DNA from: Streptosporangium roseum DSM 43021
GTDB lineage: Bacteria > Actinomycetota > Actinomycetes > Streptosporangiales > Streptosporangiaceae
DNA length: 64,000 bases
Direction of reading: 5' to 3'
NCBI RefSeq assembly: GCF_000024865.1
Contig: NC_013595.1
Span: 5,828,001-5,892,000, forward strand
Part shown: positions 51,468 to 59,872 of the stretch, piece by piece
How positions within the stretch are numbered: position 1 is the first letter of the stretch
Layout: each line of letters begins with the position of its first letter
The notes under the pieces: generated by a model
What the model saw: the letters and a program-made list of their open reading frames with translations, nothing else
Told to the model about the DNA's origin: nothing
The model's database searches: none
Translations under genes and position numbers: made by a program

Positions 51468-52682
51468 GTGGATCTTGACGTCATCCGGCGCGGCATCGAC
51501 GCGCTCCGCGAGTACGACACGGACCTCTGCTGCTTCGGCGCCCGCGAGCACCGCTACCGGTTCAAGCCGCCGCTCGACGAGGCCGCGTTGGCGGCCGTCG
51601 AGGCGCGGATCGGAGTGCGCTTCCCGGCCGATTACCGCACGTTCTTGACACGGCTCGGCAACGGCGGCGCCGGCCCGTACTACGGGGTTCACGGGGTGCG
51701 GCCGGACGGCGATTGGGCGCGGTTCCGCCCGTTCCCGTTCGCGCAGGAGTGGGAGCCGCCCGACCAGGACGACGAGGACTACGACGACGTCATGGAAGCC
51801 GCGTTCGAGGGGCTGCTGCCGGTCGCCGAGCATGGCTGCGGCTACCGCTCTCACCTCGTCGTCAAGGGCCCCGCCGCGGGCCAGGTCTGGGGCGACTGGA
51901 CGTGCGTCGGTGAGGTGCTGGCCCCCGAGGCCGAGTCGTTCGGCACGTGGTACCACGACTGGCTGGAGAGCTCGCTGCGGGAGGTGCTGGGTGACCGGAT
52001 CACGGCAACCGTGCACGACGAGACCGGCTGGAGCGTTGACCGGCGGCTGCTCGGCCTCCTCCCGCCGCCGCCCGCCGGTGGCGACGCACAGCCGGAGGTA
52101 AGGGTCCTACGGCTGCTCAGGCGGATCTACCCCGCCCTCTACGAACGCCGCCACGACGACGCCCGCGACCTCCTCGCCCAAGCCCGCGCGGTCGGCGCTC
52201 CGGCGGCCTACGAGGTGGGCATCGCGCTTGCGGACGCCGTGCTCCTGCGCGAGGAAGGCAGGATCGCCGACGCCCTGACCACCGTGGAACATACGATCCC
52301 GCGGTGCGGCTGGCCATTCGAGAAGGCGCGGCTGCACCGCCTGCGAGTCGAGCTGCTCCTGATGCAGAGCCGGCTGGACGACGCGCGTGCGGCGACCGAG
52401 GAGCACATCGCGCACTGCCCCGATGACGACTTCGGCTACGTACGCCGTGCCCTCCTGCTGCTGATGACCGGCGATCTCCCAGCCGCCGAGAACGTCCTGC
52501 GCGCCGACGCCCCGCTCGGGAGAGGATTCGGATCGGTAAGCCACCCGTATCCCGCCGACCGAGCCGCGACCGCGCTACGGCTCCGTGCCCGGCGCCTGGC
52601 CTGGGAGTGCCGCCGCTGGGGACATCCCACCAACGCGCTCCGCTTCGACGCGATCGCCACCAGCCAATCGGCCTGTCGTTGA
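51468..52682 (+). CDS. SMI1/KNR4-family protein with helical C-terminal repeats
   Basis: 404 residues from GTG 51468 (weak ribosome binding site). The first ~190 residues form a SMI1/KNR4 domain: EAALAAVEARIGVRFPADYRTFLTRLGNGGAGPYYGVHG and GCGYRSHLVVKG. The C-terminal half is made of TPR-like helices (ARDLLAQARAVG, IADALTTVEHTI, DDARAATEEHIAHCPDD). Such domains are frequent immunity proteins against polymorphic toxins; no toxin gene is adjacent. Function therefore open. Confidence 0.85.
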   Translation: MDLDVIRRGIDALREYDTDLCCFGAREHRYRFKPPLDEAALAAVEARIGVRFPADYRTFLTRLGNGGAGPYYGVHGVRPDGDWARFRPFPFAQEWEPPDQDDEDYDDVMEAAFEGLLPVAEHGCGYRSHLVVKGPAAGQVWGDWTCVGEVLAPEAESFGTWYHDWLESSLREVLGDRITATVHDETGWSVDRRLLGLLPPPPAGGDAQPEVRVLRLLRRIYPALYERRHDDARDLLAQARAVGAPAAYEVGIALADAVLLREEGRIADALTTVEHTIPRCGWPFEKARLHRLRVELLLMQSRLDDARAATEEHIAHCPDDDFGYVRRALLLLMTGDLPAAENVLRADAPLGRGFGSVSHPYPADRAATALRLRARRLAWECRRWGHPTNALRFDAIATSQSACR

Positions 52683-52867
52683 CGAGCCTGCTACGGAGTA
52701 CCACTTGAGTCGGTGCAGAACAGCGGGCCGAGGCGCTCCAGGCAGGCGTCCAGGGCGTGGCCGGCGTACGGCGGCACCACGAAGCTCTTGGTGGTGCCGC
52801 CGTACGCCGGGCAGGTCGATCACGCGGTCAGCGCTGCTCACTGCCCTGGTGTCGTCCCAGACCCGTT

Positions 52868-54868
52868 CTACGGGGACGGGATCTGCACGGGCGGGCAGCG
52901 CGGGTCGAGCCGTACCTTCGCCAGATCCCGGCCGACGATCGTCCACGCGTCGAACGAGCCGGGTTCGAACTGCAGCTGCGGATTGGTGTGCCACTCGTCG
53001 CCCAGCCCGGTCGCCAGCAGCTTGGCCTGCGATCCGAGCTCGTAGGCGTTGCCACCGCCGAAGTAGGTGGAGGTGAACACCCGGCCCTTGTGGACCTGCA
53101 GTTCGCCGTGTCCCGACAGCAGGCCCTGGTGCTTGATGGTGCCGGTGGCGGGGTCCAGGGCGATCCAGGCACCCAGCACGCGCTTGTAGACCGCGTACAG
53201 CAGCCCGTTGTGCACCTTGAGGTCCTGGAAGGTGCGGTGGTTCGGCAGCGGGTCGATCTGCCACACCACCTTGCGCTGCTTGAGGTCGAAGGCGGCGATC
53301 GAGGCCGTCGTCTTGGTCGGCGGTGTGCCGCCTCCGCCGAGCACGTCGCCACCGAGGTAGACGACGCCGCGCTTGGAGTCGACGCTCAGGCTCATCAGGC
53401 TCTGGTCGGGGATGACGTCCGGGTAGACGTCCATCTTCCCCGTGTCGGGGTCGAGCACCGTCAGAGCGCCCTTCAGCTTCGCGCCGGTCGGCGCGGAGGC
53501 CACCAGGATGGTGTCGGTGACGGGGTCGTGCTCGATGTCCCACGGCCGTGACTGGTCGTGCCCGATGTAGCCGAGGCCGCGCACTTCGTCGGTGTGCACG
53601 TCGATGGAGATGATCTGACCGCTCGGATACAGCGCAGCGTAGATCTTGTCACCCCGTCGCACCATGGCCTTCGGCTCGCCCACCACGCGGACTCTGCGCT
53701 GCTTTCCGGTCCGCAGGTCGCGCACTTCCACGGCGAAGTGGCCGCCGATGTAGAGGGCCCGGTTCGGCACCAGCAGCATGCTCTGGGTCCGCTCGGCGCC
53801 GGCCGGGAAGCCGGCTTCGATGAGGTCGACGAACTCGGAGGTCCGGCTCGGCAGGTCCAGCCACCACATACCGCCGCTGCCGGCGAAGCCGATGAGCTGC
53901 TGCCCGGCCAGCTTCAGTGCCCGGGTCTCCTCGCCCCGCGAGGGCGGGTCGGCGACCTTGGTCACCGCGTCCTGCCCGGTGCGGTAGCTGTAGACGGCGC
54001 CGTCGGGACGCGAGGTGAGGTAGACCAGGCCGTCGGGGGCCACCTCGAACGCGTCGATGATGCCCACTCCGGCCTCGAACTGCCGCCGGTCCGTGCCGTC
54101 CTTGCGCACGTCGATCAGCGTGCTCCCGCTCGCCGCCAGCACCCGATCGCCGTGGAGCGAGACCGTGCCCACGGCCGCGGGCCCCTGGGCCAGCTCCCTG
54201 ACCGCGCCGCTGACCCGGTCGACGGCCATCAGCTTGGCCTTCTCCAGCAGGCCGACGTAGGCCGTGGTCTCGTCGGCGGCGACCGCTCTGACGTAGTGCT
54301 CGCCCTGGACCAGCACACCGTACCTGCGGATCGCGCCGGTCGAGGGGACGTACTCCCAGAGCCTGCCGTCGGAGGAGGTGCCGAGGTAGAGGGTGCCGTC
54401 CGGTGCGGCGGCCATGCTCCAGACGAAGCCGCCGTTCGCGCCGAAGGAGTGCAGGTGCGCTACCTGGCCCGTGGCCAGGTCGTAGCTGTAGAGGTCGGGT
54501 ACGGGGTAGGTGCCGATGTACAGCTTGCCGCCGGCGACGGCGGTGGCCCAGCCGCCTTCCGGCTCGCCTGCCGCGGGGCCGTCCGGCAGGGTCGCGGTGC
54601 GTGTCACCTTGCGGGTGGCCAGGTCGATCTCGGCCACGACCGGCGGCTTCGGTCCGCGGGAGACCACGTAGGCGTGGCCTTCGTGGACGGTGGCGCCGAC
54701 GATCGCACCGGTGACGGAGGCCGGGCCGTACGTGGTGACGGCCGGGGTGTCGCAGTTCGGCGCGGCCGTCGCCTGCGCGGCGGCCGGTATCGACAAGGCC
54801 GGTATCGACAAGGCCGGTATCGATAAGGCGGTCAGGACCATGAGCAGCGCCAGACAGGTCCGCGGCAC
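52868..54868 (-). CDS. Secreted PQQ-like beta-propeller protein
   Basis: 666 residues. The signal peptide is stretched by the repeat ALSIP three times. The mature protein has repeating blades such as GHAYVVSRG, GKLYIGTYP, GTLYLGTSSDGRLWEY, GLVYLTSRPDGAVYSY and GVVYLGGD, ending NPQLQFEPGSFDAWTIVG. This is a large exported beta-propeller of the type seen beside polysaccharide-degrading functions in actinomycetes. A DasR-type site lies 38 bases upstream of the start, hinting at control by aminosugar supply. Enzymatic activity cannot be shown. Confidence 0.85.
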   Translation of the reverse strand: MPRTCLALLMVLTALSIPALSIPALSIPAAAQATAAPNCDTPAVTTYGPASVTGAIVGATVHEGHAYVVSRGPKPPVVAEIDLATRKVTRTATLPDGPAAGEPEGGWATAVAGGKLYIGTYPVPDLYSYDLATGQVAHLHSFGANGGFVWSMAAAPDGTLYLGTSSDGRLWEYVPSTGAIRRYGVLVQGEHYVRAVAADETTAYVGLLEKAKLMAVDRVSGAVRELAQGPAAVGTVSLHGDRVLAASGSTLIDVRKDGTDRRQFEAGVGIIDAFEVAPDGLVYLTSRPDGAVYSYRTGQDAVTKVADPPSRGEETRALKLAGQQLIGFAGSGGMWWLDLPSRTSEFVDLIEAGFPAGAERTQSMLLVPNRALYIGGHFAVEVRDLRTGKQRRVRVVGEPKAMVRRGDKIYAALYPSGQIISIDVHTDEVRGLGYIGHDQSRPWDIEHDPVTDTILVASAPTGAKLKGALTVLDPDTGKMDVYPDVIPDQSLMSLSVDSKRGVVYLGGDVLGGGGTPPTKTTASIAAFDLKQRKVVWQIDPLPNHRTFQDLKVHNGLLYAVYKRVLGAWIALDPATGTIKHQGLLSGHGELQVHKGRVFTSTYFGGGNAYELGSQAKLLATGLGDEWHTNPQLQFEPGSFDAWTIVGRDLAKVRLDPRCPPVQIPSP
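54782..54829 (-). repeat. 15-bp tandem repeat, three units, inside a signal peptide
   Basis: GGCCGGTATCGACAA at 54782-54796 and 54797-54811, and once with one change at 54812-54826. Each unit adds five residues (LSIPA) to the hydrophobic core of the propeller's signal peptide. Confidence 0.9.
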
Positions 54869-54904
54869 GGCCGCACCTCCAGGGTGTTCAATAGTGCCTA
54901 GTTT

Positions 54905-54916
54905 TGGTCCAGACCG
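54905..54916. promoter_or_regulatory. dre-like (DasR) operator
   Basis: TGGTCCAGACCG closely matches the DasR responsive element TGGTCTAGACCA and the TGGTCCAGACCT repeats known before Streptomyces chitinase genes. Its position is promoter-proximal for the propeller gene. Confidence 0.6.
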
Positions 54917-55375
54917 TAATCATTTGAGCGTGACACGTCAACACTCATGTCCGGCCTATCTGCTGACGGCCTTCTTCGCCCAGGGACGGCCACCGCCCGC
55001 CGCAAGATCGTCGACCTGGCGGCCGAACACGCCCCGTCCGAACTCTCCGGACCGGCCGGGATCTCCCCCATTCCGCCGGCCGACCGAATGACGGTGTGCC
55101 TGCGCGCCTTCACCCCACCGCTCCTGCGCTCCGGACGGACCCGGTGCCCGGCGGGGTCCCCGGAAGAAGAGGGCGCGGTTGTATCGGCGAGGTTTTCACC
55201 GGAAACACAGGTCAGAGCCTCTGTGAGGACCTCCGGGCACAGCGCGGGGAGCCGGCCCGCCGAAGAATCTTCCGCCGTCCTGTCACACTCACGCGCCGCG
55301 CCGGGTCGAGACGGTGAAGACCCAAGACAGCCGGGCGGCGAGCCCGCACCGGCATCCCGATGAGGAGCCTCCCTG
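54917..55375. other. Intergenic stretch, no supported gene
   Basis: Open on both strands in places but with no start, motif or family pattern that I recognise. It ends at the ribosome binding site of the DoxX remnant. Confidence 0.5.
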
Positions 55376-55481
55376 ATGTCCACCGCCTACGTCGTCACCG
55401 TCCTGGCCGCCGCATGGGTGGGGTTCTCGGCCGTACCTGGCGCCGGTGGTCGCCGCCCTGGCGCTGGGATACGCGGCCTGA
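55376..55481 (+). pseudogene. DoxX-like protein with internal deletion
   Basis: After GAGGAG the gene starts MSTAYVVTVLAAAWVGFSA, the usual first helix of DoxX-like proteins. It then jumps, with a frame change, to YLAPVVAALALGYAA and stop, the usual last helix. Roughly 75 middle codons are missing. Dead gene with both ends kept. Confidence 0.75.
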
Positions 55482-55827
55482 GGCCGCCGACCGCCGGTCC
55501 AGGAGTCGCCGGCACCGGCTCGCACGGAAGATCTGCCATGGCGATCCCGGCCGGATCCGCCATGGCTGCCGGCAGGGCCGGACAGGGCAGCGGTCCCGTC
55601 GCGGCGGTCAGGACCGGCGTGGATCTCCAGGCGGAACCGCCTTCCTGGGCACGGGAGCGTTCACCAGCCGATACCGCGCCCGCTCGAACGGCTGTCAAAC
55701 GACACCAGATCATGGCAAAGGAGCTGCCAGATACACGTTCACCCCGTTTCCGGACGCTGCCCGCTGAGCACGATGTGAGCACATGCCTGGCCCGCGGCCG
55801 GGCCGAGGCGCGTTGAGGGAGATCGCC

Positions 55828-56403
55828 GTGTTGAAGAGCCGTTTCGGAGCCCTGGGGATGGGCGCCGCCGCTGCGATGGTGTCCACGGTGCTCGCCGTGC
55901 CTTCCGCAGCCGATACGTGCGATCCGTCGACCACGTGTGCCACGACGGTGATCTTCACCGTGACCGCCGACAACGGGCTGGAGATCACCACACCTGACGG
56001 TCCGGTCGATATCGGCAGCGGCACGCCGGGCACGCAGATCAGCGGGCAGCTCGGCGCGGTCACGGTGTCCGACGAACGGGCCGCGCTCACCGCCACCTGG
56101 ACGGCGACCGTATCGGGCACGGCTTTCACCACGGGCGGTGGAACGGGTGCCGAGACCGTCCCGACCACGGCGATCTCCTACTGGTCGGGCCCGGCGACGG
56201 CCACCACCGGCAACGGTACCTACGTCCCCGGCCAGCCCAATGCCGCCTCCGCGGAGGTGCTGGACGAGCCGTACACCGCGTTCAGCAAGACGAGCGGGTC
56301 CGGCGACAACTCCGCCACCTGGAACCCCACCATCGTGATCGACGTCCCGGCCGAGACGGTGGCCGGCATCTACACCGGCACGATAAACCACTCCGTGGCC
56401 TGA
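55828..56403 (+). CDS. Secreted Ig-like (WxL-type) surface protein
   Basis: 191 residues from GTG 55828 (GAGGGAG upstream). Signal peptide GMGAAAAMVSTVLAVPSAA; one likely disulfide CDPSTTC. The mature part is Thr/Gly/Ala-rich beta sequence: DNGLEITTPDGPVDIG, AALTATWTATVSGTAFTTGG, ATWNPTIVIDVPAETVAGIYTGTINHSVA, a pattern shared with WxL-like domains of cell-surface proteins. No sortase motif. It probably sits on or is released from the cell wall. Confidence 0.75.
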   Translation: MLKSRFGALGMGAAAAMVSTVLAVPSAADTCDPSTTCATTVIFTVTADNGLEITTPDGPVDIGSGTPGTQISGQLGAVTVSDERAALTATWTATVSGTAFTTGGGTGAETVPTTAISYWSGPATATTGNGTYVPGQPNAASAEVLDEPYTAFSKTSGSGDNSATWNPTIVIDVPAETVAGIYTGTINHSVA

Positions 56404-56475
56404 CCCGCACCTCACAGTGACCGGAGATCCTCGAAGCCTCCGGCCGCCTCCCCCTGTGACGACGTTCCGAACCGG

Positions 56476-56509
56476 CCGGCTCCCGCCCACCGCGGGGGGC
56501 GGGAGCCGG
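56476..56509. terminator. Bidirectional 13-bp hairpin
   Basis: CCGGCTCCCGCCC (56476-56488), loop ACCGCGGG-type, GGGCGGGAGCCGG (56497-56509), between the convergent Ig-like and CU044_5270-type genes. Confidence 0.75.
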
Positions 56510-56522
56510 ATCGTGCGCGTGA

Positions 56523-57509
56523 TCAGGAGGCGGGCGGTGGCGCGCTTCCGTTGTAGAACGGGTTCTCGGGCAACCGCTCGGGCGTGACGAGCAGCCGGAT
56601 CACGCCGGCCCTCACCTGCCACGCGTTCCAGACGGTCCAGCCGGGTCCGACCCGGTCCGCAGGCAGCGGCTCGAAGGACAGGCCGCCCGTTTTCTCATCC
56701 GTCCGAATGAGGCTGAACACCGCGATCAGGTCACGCTTGCGCGCCTCAGCCAGGATGTCGTCCACGGGGCGGCCGTCTCTCAGCCGGACCCCGTCGAACA
56801 TCTCGCCCGGCGCCATGGCCGAGTCGAAGTTCGCGTATTCCTCTTCCGGCTTCGCCTGGCGTCCCAGCTTGACGTCTACATGGCCGGTGAAACCGGCGGG
56901 GATCCGCATCACCATGACGCAGTGTCTGTCCTGTCCTGGCTGGCATCCTTTGGGTGTCGCCTCCATCGAGAGGGGGACACCGTTGATCCGAGGGCCGGAG
57001 GGGTCCGGCTTGGCTTCCGGGGCGGGGCGAGAGGAACCCTTGGCCGCGATGATCATGCCGAGGATCTTTCCCACGCCGCCTGGCGAGACGGGCACCGGGC
57101 GTAGATCGACGTTCAGGCCGACCGCGTGGAACGCCTGGGTGTACTTGTCGTGGTCAGCGAACGGGTCCTTGATGCGGGCGACGTACTGGTCGCCTTCCCG
57201 GTGGATCTCCACCGCGGAGTTGGCGTAGGAGACCGCCACGCCACGTCCGTCCTCCAGCAGGCTCGGACCCACGACGACGCCTGTCGCGAGCACGGCCACA
57301 GTGGTCAGGCCCAACGCGAGGCGGCGAGGGCTGCGCGAAGCGGACCGGTGGGTACGTCCCAGCGTCCTGGCGGCGCTGCCGGGCTCTTGGGCCGCGATCG
57401 AGGCCAGCAACGCGCGCGCCCCCGTACCGGATGCGTGGCTGTTCGGCTGTCCGGGCTCGACTCGGGCCAGTGGCCTCAGAAGTTCGTTGATCTCATCGAC
57501 GTTCCTCAC
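56523..57509 (-). CDS. CU044_5270-type membrane protein, sigma-factor partner
   Basis: 328 residues from a GTG whose codon overlaps the sigma-factor stop (GTGA). A cytoplasmic ~65-residue start (NVDEINELLRPLARVEPGQ) precedes one membrane helix (LALGLTTVAVLATGVVVG); the rest is extracytoplasmic, with two Cys (KGCQPGQDRHC). Operon position and topology fit an anti-sigma-like regulator, although the zinc-binding anti-sigma motif is absent. It likely controls or senses for the ECF sigma factor. Confidence 0.8.
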   Translation of the reverse strand: MRNVDEINELLRPLARVEPGQPNSHASGTGARALLASIAAQEPGSAARTLGRTHRSASRSPRRLALGLTTVAVLATGVVVGPSLLEDGRGVAVSYANSAVEIHREGDQYVARIKDPFADHDKYTQAFHAVGLNVDLRPVPVSPGGVGKILGMIIAAKGSSRPAPEAKPDPSGPRINGVPLSMEATPKGCQPGQDRHCVMVMRIPAGFTGHVDVKLGRQAKPEEEYANFDSAMAPGEMFDGVRLRDGRPVDDILAEARKRDLIAVFSLIRTDEKTGGLSFEPLPADRVGPGWTVWNAWQVRAGVIRLLVTPERLPENPFYNGSAPPPAS

Positions 57510-58054
57510 AGCGACCTCCCCGCCGGAATCATCCGGCTTTCTGATGTGAACCGGACACTGGCTTCGTCGAGTGCGCGCGAAAAGCGCCTGCGGGCGCGAT
57601 ACAACCTGATGCGTACGGCGTTGCGGGACAGTCCCAGCGTCGTGGCGATCTCCTCGCGCCCCAGCCCTTCCCAGGCGACCAGCGAGAGAAGCTCACGGTC
57701 GTCGTCGGACAGGCTGCGAAACACCGCGCCGATCACGCTCAGCTCCACGCTGCTGCCGGGGGAATCCCCGTAGAGATCGGCTATCTCGGCGTCAAGCTCC
57801 ACACTGCGCAGCCGCTGCCGGGCTGTGCTCCGGCGGTGGTCGGCCAGCACCTTGCGCGCCACGCCGTACAGCCAGAGCCTGGCCTCCTGCCCCGGCGGCA
57901 GATCAGCCACCCGGCGCCAGGCAATGGTGAAGGTCTCCGCCACGACATCGGCCGCATCCTGCGGAGAGTCACAGCGGCGTGCGGCGTAGGCCGCGATCTG
58001 GTCGTACGTCTCCCTGTAGACGGCCTCGAACCTGGCCACCCCGTCGTCATCCAC
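57506..58054 (-). CDS. ECF-family RNA polymerase sigma factor
   Basis: 182 residues from GTG 58054 (GGGAA upstream); no in-frame ATG fits. Region 2: FEAVYRETYDQIAAYAARRCDSPQDAADVVAETFTIAWRRVADLPPGQEARLWLYGVARKVLADHRR. Region 4: SLSDDDRELLSLVAWEGLGREEIATTLGLSRNAVRIRLYRARRRFSRAL. Translationally coupled to the membrane partner. Target promoters unknown. Confidence 0.93.
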   Translation of the reverse strand: MDDDGVARFEAVYRETYDQIAAYAARRCDSPQDAADVVAETFTIAWRRVADLPPGQEARLWLYGVARKVLADHRRSTARQRLRSVELDAEIADLYGDSPGSSVELSVIGAVFRSLSDDDRELLSLVAWEGLGREEIATTLGLSRNAVRIRLYRARRRFSRALDEASVRFTSESRMIPAGRSL

Positions 58055-58254
58055 GGGCGATTCCCATGGGCCGGTCTCCTTCGTCAGTACGAAACGCGGA
58101 CATCCCCTACATGGCGAAAGAGGCCCCACCATTTCGCGTGAACTCAAGAAATCTTCCACGCTTCCGGGCTGCAGCCCCCGCGCGGAAGGCGCGTACCCAC
58201 CCACGCCCCCGCCCGCACCGGCCGATCACCCCGTAGCTCAGCGATCTTCGGGTA

Positions 58255-58411
58255 CCGCGCGGGCACCCGCCAGGAGGTGTGGCGGGTGCCCGCGCGGCCC
58301 GTGAGATAATTGCTCCTACGGAGCCCTCTCGGCCTCGGGTGCAGCAACCCGGGCGAGAGGGTTTTTTCATGCCCGCAGCCGCAGTGACGCGTCATCCTGC
58401 GGCGGGCATAC
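58255..58411 (+). ncRNA. Possible structured leader: three hairpins including a terminator
   Basis: Hairpin 1: a perfect 17-bp stem (58255-58271 with 58281-58297) whose loop is AGGAGGTGT. Hairpin 2: CCCTCTCG (58324-58331) with CGAGAGGG (58354-58361) followed by six T (58362-58367), a textbook intrinsic terminator. Hairpin 3: ATGCCCGC...GCGGGCAT (58369-58411) with an inner TGACGCGTCA. The LLM gene's ribosome binding site follows at once. It could be an attenuator/riboswitch leader or a small RNA ending at hairpin 2. No known RNA class recognised. Confidence 0.45.
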
Positions 58412-58432
58412 CCACCCGATCAAGGAGATTCG

Positions 58433-59296
58433 ATGAAACTCGGCCTGACCTGCCCGCGCTTCACCTGGCCCGGCGGCGACAGCGCCATCGCCGGGCGGTT
58501 CGCGGCCGTCGCCCGCGGCGCCGACGAAGCCGGGCTGCACAGCCTGTGGGTGATGGACCACTTCTTCCAGATCCCCAACTTCGGCCCGGTGGAGGATCCG
58601 ATGCTGGAGGCGTACGGCGCGCTGTCCTATGCGGCCGCCCTCACCAGCCGGGTCACGCTGGGCGCCCTCGTCACCGGCGCCGTCCACCGTGAGCCCGGCC
58701 TGCTGGTGAAGCAGGTCAGCACCCTGGACTCGCTCTCCGGCGGCCGCGCCGTCCTCGGCATCGGCGCCGGCTGGTACGAGCCGGAGGCCCGCGGTCTCGG
58801 CCTCCGCTTCCCTTCCCTGGCCGAGCGGTTCGAACGGCTGGAGGAGACGCTCCAGATCGCCAAGCAGATGTGGAGCGACGAGGACAAACCATACGAGGGC
58901 AGGCACTACAGGCTGGAACGTACGCTCAACGCGCCGCAGGCGCGCCCGCCGATCCTCATCGGCGGCAGCGGGGAGAACAAGACCCTCCGTCTCGTCGCCG
59001 AGTACGCCGACGCTTGCAACTTCCTGCACGGCGCCGACGTGCGGCACAAGCTCGGCGTGCTGCGCGCCCACTGCGAACGACTCGGACGGCCCTACCAGGA
59101 GATCGAGAAGACTCTCCACATGCGCATCCCCGACGGTCAGAGTGTCGAGGAGAGCGTCCAGCACTGCGGCGACCTGGCCGCCCTGGGCATCGACCACGTC
59201 ATCGTCGCCGTCCCCGATGCCGCCGCCGACTCCTCGCAGGCGCACCTGGCCGCGCTCGCCACGCAGATCTCCGCCATCATCCCCGCCGGGCGCTGA
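58433..59296 (+). CDS. LLM-class F420-dependent oxidoreductase
   Basis: 287 residues from ATG 58433 after AAGGAGAT. Luciferase-like barrel: MKLGLTCPRFTWPGGDSAIAGRFAAVARGADEAGLHSLWVMDHFFQ, TLGALVTGAVHREPGLLVKQVSTLDSLSGGRAVLGIGAGWYEPEARGLG and PPILIGGSGENKTLRLVAEYADACN. These are typical of F420-using members. It likely transfers hydride to or from an unknown metabolite. The upstream hairpins may control it. Confidence 0.93.
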   Translation: MKLGLTCPRFTWPGGDSAIAGRFAAVARGADEAGLHSLWVMDHFFQIPNFGPVEDPMLEAYGALSYAAALTSRVTLGALVTGAVHREPGLLVKQVSTLDSLSGGRAVLGIGAGWYEPEARGLGLRFPSLAERFERLEETLQIAKQMWSDEDKPYEGRHYRLERTLNAPQARPPILIGGSGENKTLRLVAEYADACNFLHGADVRHKLGVLRAHCERLGRPYQEIEKTLHMRIPDGQSVEESVQHCGDLAALGIDHVIVAVPDAAADSSQAHLAALATQISAIIPAGR

Positions 59297-59315
59297 GCAT
59301 GGGCTTCAGCCTTGA

Positions 59316-59646
59316 TTCCGACCCGGTCGCGCCCCTTCCAGGACAGGATTCGCTGGTCATAGGCGACCGCACCCGATTCGCGAAACACCGGCTTGATCTT
59401 CTTGTCCCGCTTGTACGCCTCACATGCCTTGGCGATCGACCGGATGGCCATCTGTGCCGACAAGCCGAACTCGGCTCGCAGATCGGCGTACACCAGCTTC
59501 TGCAAGGCGATCTTGTTGGCGGTGCGGTGCTCGAACGCCACCTCGGCGGTGTGATTGGCGGCGACGTCGCATGCCCGCATCGTCGCCGGCAGCGCCTCGC
59601 CCTGCTCGGCGCTCGGGGCGAGCTTCAGCATCTCCGTCACCGGCAT
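59316..59646 (-). pseudogene. tnpB: TnpB N-terminal fragment (IS200/IS605 type)
   Basis: About 110 codons: MPVTEMLKLAPSAEQGEAL, then AFEHRTANKIALQKLVYADL, FGLSAQMAIRSIAKACEAYK, and AVAYDQRILSWKGRDRV, the start of TnpB. The RuvC nuclease part and zinc ribbon are missing; after DRV the frame reads unrelated DNA at the end of the LLM gene. Dead as a nuclease. Confidence 0.85.
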
Positions 59647-59725
59647 GCACTGAGCGTGTCATTCAATGCTTCGCCGTTCCGCGTTTCCTCCCCGCCCTGA
59701 AGAGCGGAGCATCCACGCTGTACGT
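59647..59725 (-). mobile_element. Left end of the same IS605-type element
   Basis: Upstream of the tnpB stub, 59684-59723 holds the hairpin GCTCCGCTCTTCAGGGCGGGGAG (as CTCCCCGCCCTGAAGAGCGG on plus) with flanks CAGCGTGGA and GGAAACGCGG. It matches the hairpin near 6400-6430. Confidence 0.6.
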
Positions 59726-59872
59726 TCTTGGTGAATATCCCTGTTGACACCGACAAGTGCTGCGGGGCCGCCCGGTAGCGCGGCGTGCTGCCCATGCGGG
59801 CATTCCACCCCGTTTTTGCGGAATCGGCAACAAAAGTTGCCGGCACCACCCGGTGGGTGCACGCTCATCGGC

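Noticed and set aside
54782..54829. Iterons of a replication origin
   Set aside because: The repeats are exact multiples of codons inside a signal peptide, and no replication gene is nearby.
58255..58367. tRNA gene
   Set aside because: No cloverleaf: no TTCRA loop, no anticodon arm of the right spacing, and the hairpin stems are too long.
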